DNA from: Ampelomyces quisqualis
Lineage: Eukaryota > Ascomycota > Dothideomycetes > Pleosporales > Phaeosphaeriaceae
NCBI GenBank assembly: GCA_018398575.1
Contig: JAGTXZ010000005.1
Span: forward strand, 496,001 to 560,000
Length of the DNA stretch: 64,000 nucleotides
Direction: 5' to 3'
In this document: one piece after another, positions 54,441 through 64,000 of the stretch
Numbering within the stretch: the stretch's first letter is position 1
Layout of the letters: every line of letters starts with the position of its first letter
The notes under the pieces: generated by a model
Told to the model about the DNA's origin: nothing
Database searches by the model: none
Seen by the model: the letters and a program-made list of their open reading frames with translations, nothing else
Translations under genes and position numbers: made by a program

Positions 54441-56969
54441 ATGAGCTTCAACATAACATCCGACGGCTCTCCTACGCCCCGCAAGGGCCCCACGCGGTTC
54501 TCCAGGGCTGCAGGAGACCTCAAGATCGACACATCCCCAGAGGCACTGGGTCAGGCGGTAGGCGGCTACAGCCAGCACCACCACAACCCATATGTCTTCC
54601 ATCGCGCGTCTGGCACATCATTGACCGCGAACACGCAGGGTGCAAAGCGGCCTCTTGGTGCTTCGACTCGGGGCAACCAGCAAGCTACAATGTCACAGCA
54701 ACATGCCTTCGACGGCTACAAGGTCAGTGGACTCTACTCGAGCACCGTTGAGTGTCTGACACTCTGGTCCCGATGACCAGCACTGCATTGCATTCCATGT
54801 CCTGGTTGTCGCTTCGATTGGGTCGCCCTCGCTAATAACGTCAGAAGGCCAAGATGGAAGGTCACGATGATTCATCCGTCATGGACTCGCTGCTGCAGCG
54901 TCTCAACGGTCGGTCCTCGCCGCCAGAACAATACAACTCGTCCAACGGCTCGGTACCAATCACGCCGGCCACGGATGAATTCGCGTCCACTCCTCCCTCG
55001 TCCATGGACAATTCGGTCCTCCTTGTTGACGCATTCGAGCTGCAGAAGCTGAAGACTGAGCTGGAACAGGCCAAGAACGAGGTCAATCGCATGAATCAAG
55101 AAATGCACAGTCACCAAGTGGCAAGATCCACCATGGATCATCTCAGTCAATCATCGGACAATGACTATAGCTACACTGGCGATGTCACGGAGCAAACTCT
55201 TACGCAGCTGCAGAACAAGTTCAATGCGTCCACCCGTGTCAACTTGAGCTGGGGCAATGAGCCAGTTCGCCCAGCGTTCAACAACAGCAACAGCTTCGGC
55301 CCTGCTTCCTGCCAGGCTCAACCACGCGCGACTATCAGTCAGTCTAACTATCGTCGCAGTGAGTACCTGAACGAACCCACGCACTTTCCTCTCAACCAGA
55401 GTTTCCGCAGCAGTGGAGTGACCAGCGGCGTCATGAGTGGTATGAGCAACAGCTTCCACGGTGTCAGCAACAATATGAGCAACCCACCGAGTCGTCCCAA
55501 CTCAGCTTTCGATCCCATGTTCAACCAGTACGCGATGCCACCGATGCAAACTTCGGGTTACCCCGCCCCTGTCGGCGTGATCGGAAGCAGGCTCTCTCCA
55601 GATGCGAATGAGTTCAACGTGGGCAACAGCTTGGGACCTTCGCCTTGGAACTCTCAGGTTAGTCCTTTGACGTGGATCTAGATGGGTTATGTTGCTGATC
55701 AAACGCAAAGACCCCTAGCGAAGCTGGCGTCTCACAGTACGTACCGCCCATCGAGCCTATGAACTACCGCCGTCTTCTCGACCGTAACATGAGCTGCAAC
55801 TGGAAGTACATTGTCGACAAGATTATCTGTAACAACGATCAACAGGCGTCCATCTTCCTGCAGCAGAAGCTCAAGGTCGGTACTCCCGAACAGAAATACG
55901 AGATTGTCGAGGCAATCATCTCACAGGCCTATCCACTCATGGTCAATCGTTTTGGAAATTTCCTGGTCCAGCGCTGTTTCGAACATGGCACGTCTGAGCA
56001 AATCATTGCTATTGCTCAAGCTATCCGTGGAAACACGCTTGCTTTGAGTATGGATGCATTCGGCTGCCATGTGATTCAAAAGGCCTTTGATTGCGTCCCC
56101 GAAGAGTACAAGGCCACAATGGTTCACGAACTTCTCCGACGCATCCCGGAGACTGTGATTCACCGTTATGCCTGTCACGTCTGGCAGAAGTTGTTCGAGC
56201 TTCGCTGGAGCGATTCGCCCCCACAGATCATGCGCTATGTCAACGAGGCTCTTCGAGGTATGTGGCATGAGGTCGCGCTCGGCGAGACGGGCAGTTTGGT
56301 TGTGCAGAATATTTTCGAGAACTGTCTCGAGGAAGACAAGGTATGCGGTGCTCTTCTCCAATCTAGTTCAAGCTAATCTTTGTAGCGTCCCTGTATCAAC
56401 GAGGTCCTCGCTAGCATCGACGTTATTGCTCACGGTCAATTCGGGAACTGGTGCATCCAGCACATCTGCGAACACGGAGCGCCTGCTGATCGAAGCCGCG
56501 CCATCGACCATATCTTACGTTTTGCCACCGAGTACAGTATGGACCAGTACGCGTCCAAGGTCATTGAGAAATGCTTGAAGATTGGCGGCAACGAGTTCCT
56601 CGACCGATACTTGGAGCGTGTCTGCGAAGGCCGCCAGGACCGCCCACGCATGCCACTCATTGACAGTAAGTTGTTAGCGTCAACTCTGATCAATCCTCTC
56701 ACTGACTCTTTATAGTCGCTGGCGACCAGTTTGGAAATTACCTTGTGCAGTACATATTGACCAACAGCAGTGCCCAGCACCGTGAGATCGTTGGCGGCCA
56801 TATTCGTAAGCACATGGTCTCTCTCCGTGGCTCTAAGTATGGATCCCGCGTCGCCATGCTTTGTTGCAACCCCGCTCTCTCTACCCGTCCTGGACCTCCA
56901 TCTGGCATGGTACCTCGTTACAGCAACCCTATGCCGCGCACGTCTAGTGGTTTTGGTACCTTCCGTTGA
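54441..56969 (+). CDS. Pumilio (PUF) family RNA-binding protein
   Basis: Five exons: 54441-54722, 54845-55657, 55711-56340, 56386-56665, 56716-56969; 752 aa, phases consistent. Residues 1-370 are Ser/Asn/Gln-rich with a short coiled coil (ELQKLKTELEQAKNEVNRMNQEM, about 155-178). The C-terminal half holds eight PUF repeats with readable cores: SIFLQQKL, NRFGNFLVQRCFE, DAFGCHVIQKAFD, HRYACHVWQKLFE, TGSLVVQNIFE, GQFGNWCIQHICE, DQYASKVIEKCL and DQFGNYLVQYIL. PUF proteins bind UGUR-type elements in 3' UTRs and repress or localise mRNAs in the cytoplasm. Several five-residue recognition triplets are non-standard (ACHVWQ, GSLVVQ), so specificity may differ from Puf3. No RRM, unlike Jsn1. Confidence 0.95.
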
Positions 56970-58220
56970 GCGCTGCATTCGGCATCTACTTGTCTCCAGC
57001 ATAATCAGCATTGGGTATTGTCAGCCATGGTACGCTCGTTTTCAGTGTCGATCTCGAAGAAGTAATCACGATATGCCAGAGATACAGTCCATGTCGAAAA
57101 GATTGTCATACCCGTTGGGATAAGACGAGAGCAACCCATCTCTTACCGCTGTTTGGGACACCATCGTTGCCTGGGCACCCTTACCATTCAACATTTCTTT
57201 TCTTGTTTAGCACAGCACCCTCATGAGTTCATGGTTACTTGGCGGGAACAGTGTGGTATCAGCTGGAAAAAATGTGGGGAGAGACGCAGATTTGGCTTTG
57301 CCGTACATACCTACCCTTCTTACCGACAAGCAGACGGATCAAAAGGATGATATGGCTATCGTGAAAACTCCACGGCATGTAGCTATTCTTCCGTGGAATT
57401 TAATCCATGTTGGACCATCTTTCAGTGTTGCATGTGGTTCTGTGATAGTTACAAGGCAGTTGTTGGTTTTTGTTGCATGCTTTGCCCGAGTCTCGGGGAA
57501 CGTTGGAGATTTCACGGGCGCTCGGGGGCAACTCGGAGGATGTTGGTTAACTATTGCGGCATCTGGCGGCAAGCGGCATTGGCAGATGCCGCTCGGCTTC
57601 ATTGTATGGCCCCGAAAACTATCCGACACGCGATGGCCTGCCGACACAGAGAAAACCAGGGGTGAATGTGTGCGGCTTTCTTAGCGGCGGCATGCCGTGA
57701 TTCTAGAGGAGGATCCCCTGGGAAGGCTGTAATTTCACGTGCGAAATAGGGCAGTCTTGAGGACTTTGCTATACTGGAGCTATGTCAGATACACAGAGTA
57801 ACGAGAGATCGGAAGAGATAGAAGATTGGGAAGTTGGGCACGCGGAATCTGAATCATTTAGATCTGCATGAAACGCAAAAATATTGGTTGAAAAATGCTT
57901 GCACACGTGCAGCACGATGTTTGCTCTGATGATCAGATCGTAGGCTAGACAGGACGGGGTTTGCCTAAGACAACTTATTTCATCGGCAATTATTACGCTA
58001 GCTGCGCCGGAAGCTCGGCGACGTCACCATGGTGTAGGCCGTTTTTGAAATCGGCGCGTCTCCGTTATCTTTTTATAATGCTTGCGTGCGCCTCCGGTGG
58101 ATGAGTCCATTCTCACATACCTGACCTACTACCTATCGCGCTTCCACACTCGAGGCTCCGCAGCTGCTCGCGAATATTTACCTCGACACTCGAAAGCCAA
58201 AGAAATCCCCGCAAAGCAAG
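56970..58220. other. Long intergenic region, Pumilio 3' flank to RCF2 promoter
   Basis: 1.25 kb. The first part is the Pumilio 3' UTR. A 153-codon plus-strand frame at 57223-57684 lacks family features. A TTTTTATAATG box near 58069 lies about 150 bp before the RCF2 ATG. Confidence 0.4.
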
Positions 58221-59263
58221 ATGAAGGTTCTTACGAAAGAACAGGAGGCGGCACATTACAGGGAAGAATTTCCCTGTGAAAAAAAAGGAACATACTGACA
58301 GGACTACAGTGCCACAATCAAAGGAGGATCGCTCGGTGGTGTCATCGGAACCGCAATCGGTGCCGCTGCGGTTGCGGGTGCAAGCCGAAGATATGCCTCT
58401 TTCAGAGCGCTCACATTACCGTTCCGGGTTTTTCTGGTAGCATCTACGGGCACTTTCGTTTGTATGCTCCACAGACTCGGCTTATTGTTGAACTTGTAGC
58501 TGACACGCCATCTTACAGCCGTCATTGCCGCCGATCGAGCCTCCGCCGCCTATGACATCGAACACACCCCCGAAAAGAAGCGCCAAGTCAGGCGCGAACA
58601 AGACCGCGAAGCTCTCATTGAATCGAACAAGACTGGCCTTCAGCGTGCGAAGGATTGGGCGCAGGATAACCGATACCCACTGCTCCTCGGCGTCTGGGTC
58701 GCTTCCATGGCCGGCTCATGGACCGCGGTCAACCGCAACCGGTACTTGAGCGGATCGCAAAAGCTGGTACAAGCACGTATGTACGCACAAGGTGCAACAC
58801 TCGCGGCGCTGTTGGCGAGCTTCGCGATCGAGGGTAATGATGTTGCGAAGGGCAAAGGCCGGTGGGAGACAATTCGGGTACTGGATCCTAACGATCCTGA
58901 GCACAAGCACATGATTGAGAAGAAGATACATCACGAGAACTATCCTGGCGAGGACCAGTGGAGAGGTACGTTTCCATCCTGTCTCCCGAGCATGGCAATT
59001 ATGATCATGCGATCTTGGTGGGGTGTCTATGCGAGGCGCTTTGTCATGATTTCGAATGCATTTATTGTTATATACAACTAGGGAGAAATAACCGTATTGG
59101 GAGAAAGATTCTAACTTTGCATGCAGAAATGATTGAAGCCGAAGAAGAGCGGATGAAGGAGCGTGACGCCGCGAAGAAGGCCAGGCAAGACGAGGCAAAG
59201 AAGCATGAGCAGAAGGCGGACCAAGAAGAGAACAAGGCGAAAGAGAAGGGTGATCAGAAATAG
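58221..59263 (+). CDS. RCF2: Respiratory supercomplex factor 2-like, HIG1 domain protein
   Basis: Exons 58221-58261, 58310-58461, 58519-58965 and 59127-59263 give 258 aa in consistent phase. The start MKVLTKEQEAAHY, then ATIKGGSLGGVIG, SRRYASFRALTLPFRVFLVAST and VIAADRASAAYD are the fungal Rcf2 pattern. Residues 100-170 hold the HIG1 domain with two hydrophobic segments (LLLGVWVASMAGSW and ATLAALLASFA) around the QKLVQARMYAQG motif. The C-terminus is a Lys/Glu/Ala helix. Rcf2 associates with cytochrome bc1-oxidase supercomplexes in the inner mitochondrial membrane. Odd point: the first intron must start at 58262 with GG (GGAAGA) instead of GT; every alternative gives a stop or the wrong frame. 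Confidence 0.87.
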
Positions 59264-59931
59264 AGCAGGGCAAAGGAAAATTAGACACGCCACGATTACT
59301 AAGCGCATCTTGGCCCACAGACTCTCGGGATACTCGCAATTTCCCTTGGAGTTTTGGGTCTATATTACGACGTTTCCTGCCTGGCGTTCGGTGACAACGC
59401 GCTACGTGGCTTTATTTCACATATGTTGCATGTACAACGACGTTTCTTGGAAGACGTTCAAGCGGCATACTGCGTGCAGGATTTGAAGCGTGAAATGCGT
59501 TACTTAGCGTAATCCAAAAAAAACAACGGGATGTTCATGTATCTGTTCCTAGGTCCATATATACCAATTTTCATTTAAGCTTCATCAGACTGTTTACTAG
59601 TTGAGCGCTTCGTGTACACAAACAGTCCAAAGCAATTCATGGACGGATGTACACATCCAGGGTCTATCATGACGTGTGCATTCCGGCTGGTCGAGAGGTG
59701 CGTGATAGGCGTCACATGTCCTGCTCAAGCCAGATCAATAAGTCCTGTACACATCATATCCCTCTATCGCCGCGGTTGGAAGCTCTCCTCGCCACAACTA
59801 TACGTTGTCAAACGCATCATACCAATCTCTTAGGGCACGCCTTTCTCCACACTCTTACCGTCGAGGAGTACAACAAAGCCAAGCAGACTACCCTCCAGCT
59901 CAAGACTTGAGGCTTTTCAGAAACAACCAAA
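59264..59931. other. Intergenic between RCF2 and hypothetical gene
   Basis: 668 bp; RCF2 3' UTR and the leader of the next gene. A plus-strand frame ending near 59910 has an ordered-looking end (LTVEEYNKAKQTTLQLKT), but no start or splice link could be supported. Confidence 0.4.
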
Positions 59932-60609
59932 ATGCCGGAATCCCATTCTCTGGAGTCCCTGATACGGAAATTGCTACCGTCAACCCGTCTGGCCCAGCCA
60001 CCACATCACTCGACATTCCCAGACCTGACAGCGAAGATGTCGGATCTTCAACTTCATCCTACGATTGAAGCAGCGCTGCACATGCTCAACTCAGATCTAC
60101 CGTCCGCCCATTTCCTTGTCCGACACATGCAAGCTCCGCCTGCGGTCGAGGGCATGTTGCTCCATAGCATTTTGCATCGCGCAGAAGGGGATTTCGACAA
60201 CGCCAGAGCATGGATCAGTGATGTCAAGGACGCCTGTGAGGGGTTTCAGCCAAAGAAGAAGTCGGAACACCAACAGCTGGACCCGGATGTCTTCAGCCAA
60301 ACGAAAGGCGGGACTGGCGCTGACCAGACTGTTGTGGAATTTGTCTATGGCGAGTCGGACCCCGACCAACTCATTGACGACGTCGAGAGCTTGAGGAGGA
60401 AGAGGCTGAGTCAGAGAGGGCAAGGGGAGGAAGAAGAGCTGGAGGAGAGGAGTCGAGAAGAACTGCAAAAGGTGCTGGAGTGGTGCATGGCGAAGTTTGG
60501 GACGGGACTGTGGAGAGATGCGACAAAGGCGTGGGTGGAGAACAGTGAAGAAATCAGCAAGATCGGGGGACAGATGGCTAGTGGAGGGCAGGGCCATCGA
60601 GAGTTTTAG
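59932..60609 (+). CDS. Conserved-looking hypothetical protein
   Basis: Intronless, 225 aa from ATG at 59932. A second ATG at 60037 (MSDLQLHPTIEAALHML) has a purine at -3 and begins the ordered part, so the true start may be there (190 aa). The region about 40-105 is helical (LPSAHFLVRHM, EGMLLHSILHRAEGDFDNARAWI) and resembles a TPR-like helix pair found in uncharacterised fungal proteins. It is followed by a charged Glu/Arg-rich helix and a Trp-containing end (LEWCMAKFGTGLW). No signal peptide or membrane segment. Function unknown. Confidence 0.7.
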   Translation: MPESHSLESLIRKLLPSTRLAQPPHHSTFPDLTAKMSDLQLHPTIEAALHMLNSDLPSAHFLVRHMQAPPAVEGMLLHSILHRAEGDFDNARAWISDVKDACEGFQPKKKSEHQQLDPDVFSQTKGGTGADQTVVEFVYGESDPDQLIDDVESLRRKRLSQRGQGEEEELEERSREELQKVLEWCMAKFGTGLWRDATKAWVENSEEISKIGGQMASGGQGHREF

Positions 60610-61022
60610 TTGCTCGTCATCTCAAGTCACTTGGGATGCTGGCGACAGTGCCAAGACAAGTGTCGCACTGCCGCCACCCCGGCCACACGCATGCTCGACG
60701 GGCATCCTTGATTCTTTCCACGGGGTACGGAGTATGTAGTGTAGCGGCACGCGGCGACCGTCCCGGCTGCGTGCTCGTATTCTGGAAATAGGTAGAGTGA
60801 ATGACGGGCCTAGATGGTCATGAGTGCTGGCAGTAGCAAGCAGGAGCAACTAGCATAAGCGAGAAGCGCAGCAGCGAATGAAGCCGAAGCGCGGTCAACG
60901 GTCGGTAGCCCTGTCAGCTGTGACATCAACGGCCGGCCACCTATCCCCTAACAATCCAACATATTCTTCCCGTACGGAGTAGATACCACGTGCAGCACGC
61001 GCCCGGCTGGTGACGTACCAAT
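60610..61022. other. SEY1 promoter region
   Basis: 413 bp with two copies of a GTACGGAGTA motif (about 60724-60733 and 60971-60980); the second is about 45 bp before the SEY1 ATG and close to a CACGTG E-box. Confidence 0.45.
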
Positions 61023-63830
61023 ATGGCCTCGGACCACTTGACCGCCAACGGGCAAAGCCGCCCCGGCACCGTTCGCCATCCCACCGCGCCCTCGATGATG
61101 ATGAACTCGCACTTTGCGGGTGTGGGCGAGCATGTGTCCAAGGAGGCGTACGGGCATGGCATCCAGGTTGTGGACGAGGACAAGGTGTTCAAGTATGTGT
61201 CATCACGTTTGCGGCCGCCTCTGTCGTGGCTTGCAATGCTGACGCACGTCTGCAATGCAGCAACAACGTCTCCACCTACCTCAGCATGGAGAAAGTCATT
61301 CCCGCTGGCTTCAATTACCACCTCATATCCGTCTTCGGTTCCCAGTCGACGGGCAAATCGACGCTGCTCAACTACCTCTTCGGCACCCAGTTCGGCGTCA
61401 TGGCGGAGCAGGAGCGCCGTCAGACCACCAAGGGCATCTGGATGAGCAAGAACAAGCGACCAGAGGGTGGCTCGGGCATGGCAGAGAACATCCTGGTCAT
61501 GGACGTCGAGGGTACGGATGGAAGAGAGCGAGGAGAAGACCAGGACTTTGAGCGCAAGAGCGCTCTGTTCGCGCTGGCGACGAGCGAGGTCCTCATTGTC
61601 AACATCTGGGAGCACCAAGTCGGCCTGTACCAGGGTGCAAACATGGGCTTGTTGAAGACGGTCTTTGAGGTCAACCTACAACTGTTCGTCAAGGACAGCC
61701 AGTGCGTATGCAGAGAGTGAACGTCCCCACGCACTGCTGACAGCCGGACAGAACCATACCCAAGTCGCTCTTGTTTTTCGTCATTCGTGACCATCTAGGA
61801 ACCACCCCGCTTAAGAACCTCCAGAATACCCTCCTACAAGACCTCTCGAAACTCTGGTCTTCTATTTCGAAGCCCAAGGGTCTCGAGAACTCGCGGATAG
61901 AAGACTACTTCGACTTCGCATTTGTCGCACTACCACACAAGATTCTGCAGCCAGAGAAGTTTGAGGAGGCAGTTGCCAAGCTTAGCCAGCGATTCAAAGA
62001 AGGATACAGCGATCCCAAAAAGAGCGGCCTCATCGACGAGGCGGAGCTACCCATTTTCCAGCCACAATATCACAGACGGATACCCGCAGACGGCTTCCCG
62101 GTATACGCCGAGGGCGTTTGGGACCAGATTGTGCACAACAAGGACCTGGATCTGCCTACACAACAAGAGCTTTTGGCACAATTCCGATGCGACGAGATCT
62201 TGCGTGAGGTCCTGGTCGCATTCGATGAGCAGATGACACCCCTGGAGGAGCAACAAGCAGACAACATTAGAGCAGGAAACCCTTCAGTGATCGCTGGCCT
62301 CGGGTCTGCAATGAACGCTGCACGGTTGAAGGTCTTCAAGGATTTCGAGACGAACGCCAGCCGATACCACAAGGGTGTATACAAGAGGAAGCAGGCAGAA
62401 CTTGAGGGCAAGGTGGATACGAGGCTCAAGGCACTCTCCCAGAAGCAGCTCAACGCTGCACACAAGTCTGGTGTAGAGAGCTTCAGCGACGCTGTGAGTG
62501 CGGCAGTGAAGAGTGGACAAAAGAAAGGTGCTTCATACGACTTTGCTCAGATCGTCGACTCGGAAAAGAAGAAAGCAATCGCACAGTTTGGGGAAGATGC
62601 GAAGAGTATTGTGATTGAAGGGGCATCTTGGAGTAGCTACGAGCATGAGTTGAAGGTGTACCGAAAAGATCTGGACGATGTGTCCGGCCGCCTACGGAAA
62701 GACGAAATGCGACGACTGGCAACAAGAATTGAGCGGTGGGTCCGCTCACGATTGGACGAGTCCATCGGCCTCGAGTTCAACAAGCTCGGTACCGGACGAG
62801 GGGGTTCTGGCGCACCAGAGCACGGCGAGCGCCCACCAAGCGAGAGGGATCTTTGGGATCGCGTATGGGTGATCTTTACAGAGACCGTTTCGAGCGCAGA
62901 GAAGCGCTTCACAGACCGCGCACAGAGCTTTGACGCTAGTCCTGACGAGGTGGAAGTTGGTCTGTGGAGATTGCGGCGCAAGTCGTGGGGTGTCCTTCGC
63001 GCCAAGATTGACGAAGAGGTCATGGAAGGCAACATCCTTCTCAAGCTTAGGGAGAACTTCGAAGACAAGTTCCGCTACGACGAGTCTGGCGTACCGAGGA
63101 TATGGCGGCCTACCGATGATATTGAGGGTGTTTATACCAGGGCGCGCGAGTCGACGATTACTGTCATTCCTTTGCTCGCGCGCTTCAAGCTTTCGAAAAC
63201 GTCTGCCCCGCCGCCACTGGATGCTTGGATTGGCGATGCGCCTGCATCCGTATCGCCTGCCGATGAAGAAGACCTGACACCCATTGGCGGTGTAGATGAT
63301 GAAGAGGGCAAGAGCCTGGAAGAAGAGACGACCATCCTCTCCGACGCCAAACAAGCCGACCTCCTCATCCGCTTCAAGAAGACTGCAGATGGCGTTTACG
63401 TCGAAGCCAAGCGTAGTGCTATTGGCGGTATCACGCAGGTGCCACTGTACTTTTACGGCTTGCTCCTGGCGCTGGGTTGGAACGAGATAGTAGCCGGTAA
63501 GTCCTACCATTCTTCATCACATCACACTATACACTAACGCACTGTAATACAGTCCTGCGCAACCCCGTCTACTTCATTTTCCTCATCCTCTGCGGTGTCG
63601 GCGCATACGTCACCTATACCCTCAACCTCTGGGGTCCCATGGCTCGTATGGCCAATGCTGCGTCCGCACAAGCACTTGAAGTTAGCAAAGAGCGACTCCG
63701 CGAGTTCTTGGAGTCGAGTGAGAGTGGCAGACAGGCTATGGCGATGAGTGGGAATGAGCCGAGTATTAGGATGAATCGATTGAATGGCAATGGGAAGAAG
63801 GAGGAGCAAGAGGACTTGGATGATATTTGA
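61023..63830 (+). CDS. SEY1: SEY1, dynamin-like GTPase for ER membrane fusion
   Basis: Four exons: 61023-61192, 61261-61701, 61752-63496, 63553-63830; 877 aa, close to other fungal Sey1 proteins. GTPase motifs: P-loop GSQSTGKS (83-90), the RRQTTKGIW switch, DVEGTDGRERGED, and the RD motif in VIRDHLG. A long helical middle domain follows (residues 240-720). Two closely spaced membrane segments lie near the C-terminus (VPLYFYGLLLALGW and VYFIFLILCGVGAYV), with a cytosolic amphipathic-type tail. Sey1 (atlastin/RHD3 class) drives homotypic fusion of ER tubules. The 50 bp second intron has a GTGCGT donor; the junction residue is Gln where others have Lys/Arg. Confidence 0.96.
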
Positions 63831-64000
63831 GCGTCGGTGTTGTAGGGGTTGGATCATGCTGGATGGGGTTTTGGGTAGGGTAGGGTATCAATGACGTTGT
63901 ATGAGTATGTCCTGGTATTGGTAACAATGGGTTGGGAAAAGGCTGGGTGGGTAGATTCCTAGAGAAGGTGAATGATTATTGGTAACCCATTGGGATCTCC

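Noticed and set aside
57223..57684. 153-codon plus-strand frame downstream of the Pumilio gene
   Set aside because: No domain, no neighbouring exon; it lies where the Pumilio 3' UTR is expected.
59612..59910. Possible upstream exon ending LTVEEYNKAKQTTLQLKT
   Set aside because: No splice donor or start linking it to the hypothetical gene at 59932 in a consistent phase.

Overview
This window comes from a filamentous ascomycete (Pezizomycotina), most likely a Dothideomycete. The genes carry mostly 48-70 bp GT-AG introns with CTAAC/CTGAC branch points. Gene density is high on both strands, and the housekeeping genes are typical of fungi (SEC22, MED6, YPT31/RAB11, SEY1, enolase-phosphatase, a KSP1/Ran1-type kinase, a Pumilio protein). 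A 14 kb AT-rich block of retrotransposon copies shows the C-to-T decay expected of repeat-induced point mutation (RIP).

Layout. 1-10.25 kb is a gene-dense arm: an edge-truncated coiled-coil protein, an ASX-homology protein, SEC22, an alpha/beta hydrolase facing a frameshifted amidase, and a divergent pair of an MMTAG2-like RS protein and Mediator subunit 6. 10.25-11.41 kb is a transition with dispersed short repeats. 11411-25177 is an array of Ty3/gypsy chromovirus copies with four LTRs of exactly 299 bp: LTR, gag-pol, LTR, gag-pol plus antisense ORF, LTR, antisense ORF alone, LTR. 25.2-27.1 kb is an eroded border holding a secreted-type aspartic protease gene with no visible start codon. 28.2-64 kb returns to gene-dense euchromatin: kinase, enolase-phosphatase, a 1508-residue WD40 protein, an amino acid/choline-type permease, a chromodomain plus four-CCCH protein, YPT31, a triose-phosphate/SLY41-type transporter, a large secreted alpha/beta hydrolase, a Pumilio protein, an RCF2/HIG1 protein, a hypothetical protein and SEY1.

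There are no operons; genes are monocistronic and spliced. Several (SEC22, YPT31, SEY1, the SLY41-type transporter) serve ER/Golgi membrane traffic, but their proximity is probably coincidental. The most notable observations are: (a) a conserved reading frame antisense to gag-pol inside the retroelement, present in two copies, one without any gag-pol; (b) complementary deletion derivatives within the LTR array; (c) a chromodomain/CCCH gene whose first introns appear to be separated by a 2-nt exon (or form a stwintron); (d) an RCF2 gene whose first intron starts with GG instead of GT; (e) a single frameshift in an otherwise intact amidase. Intron positions were set by reading frame and family resemblance by eye, without alignment software.
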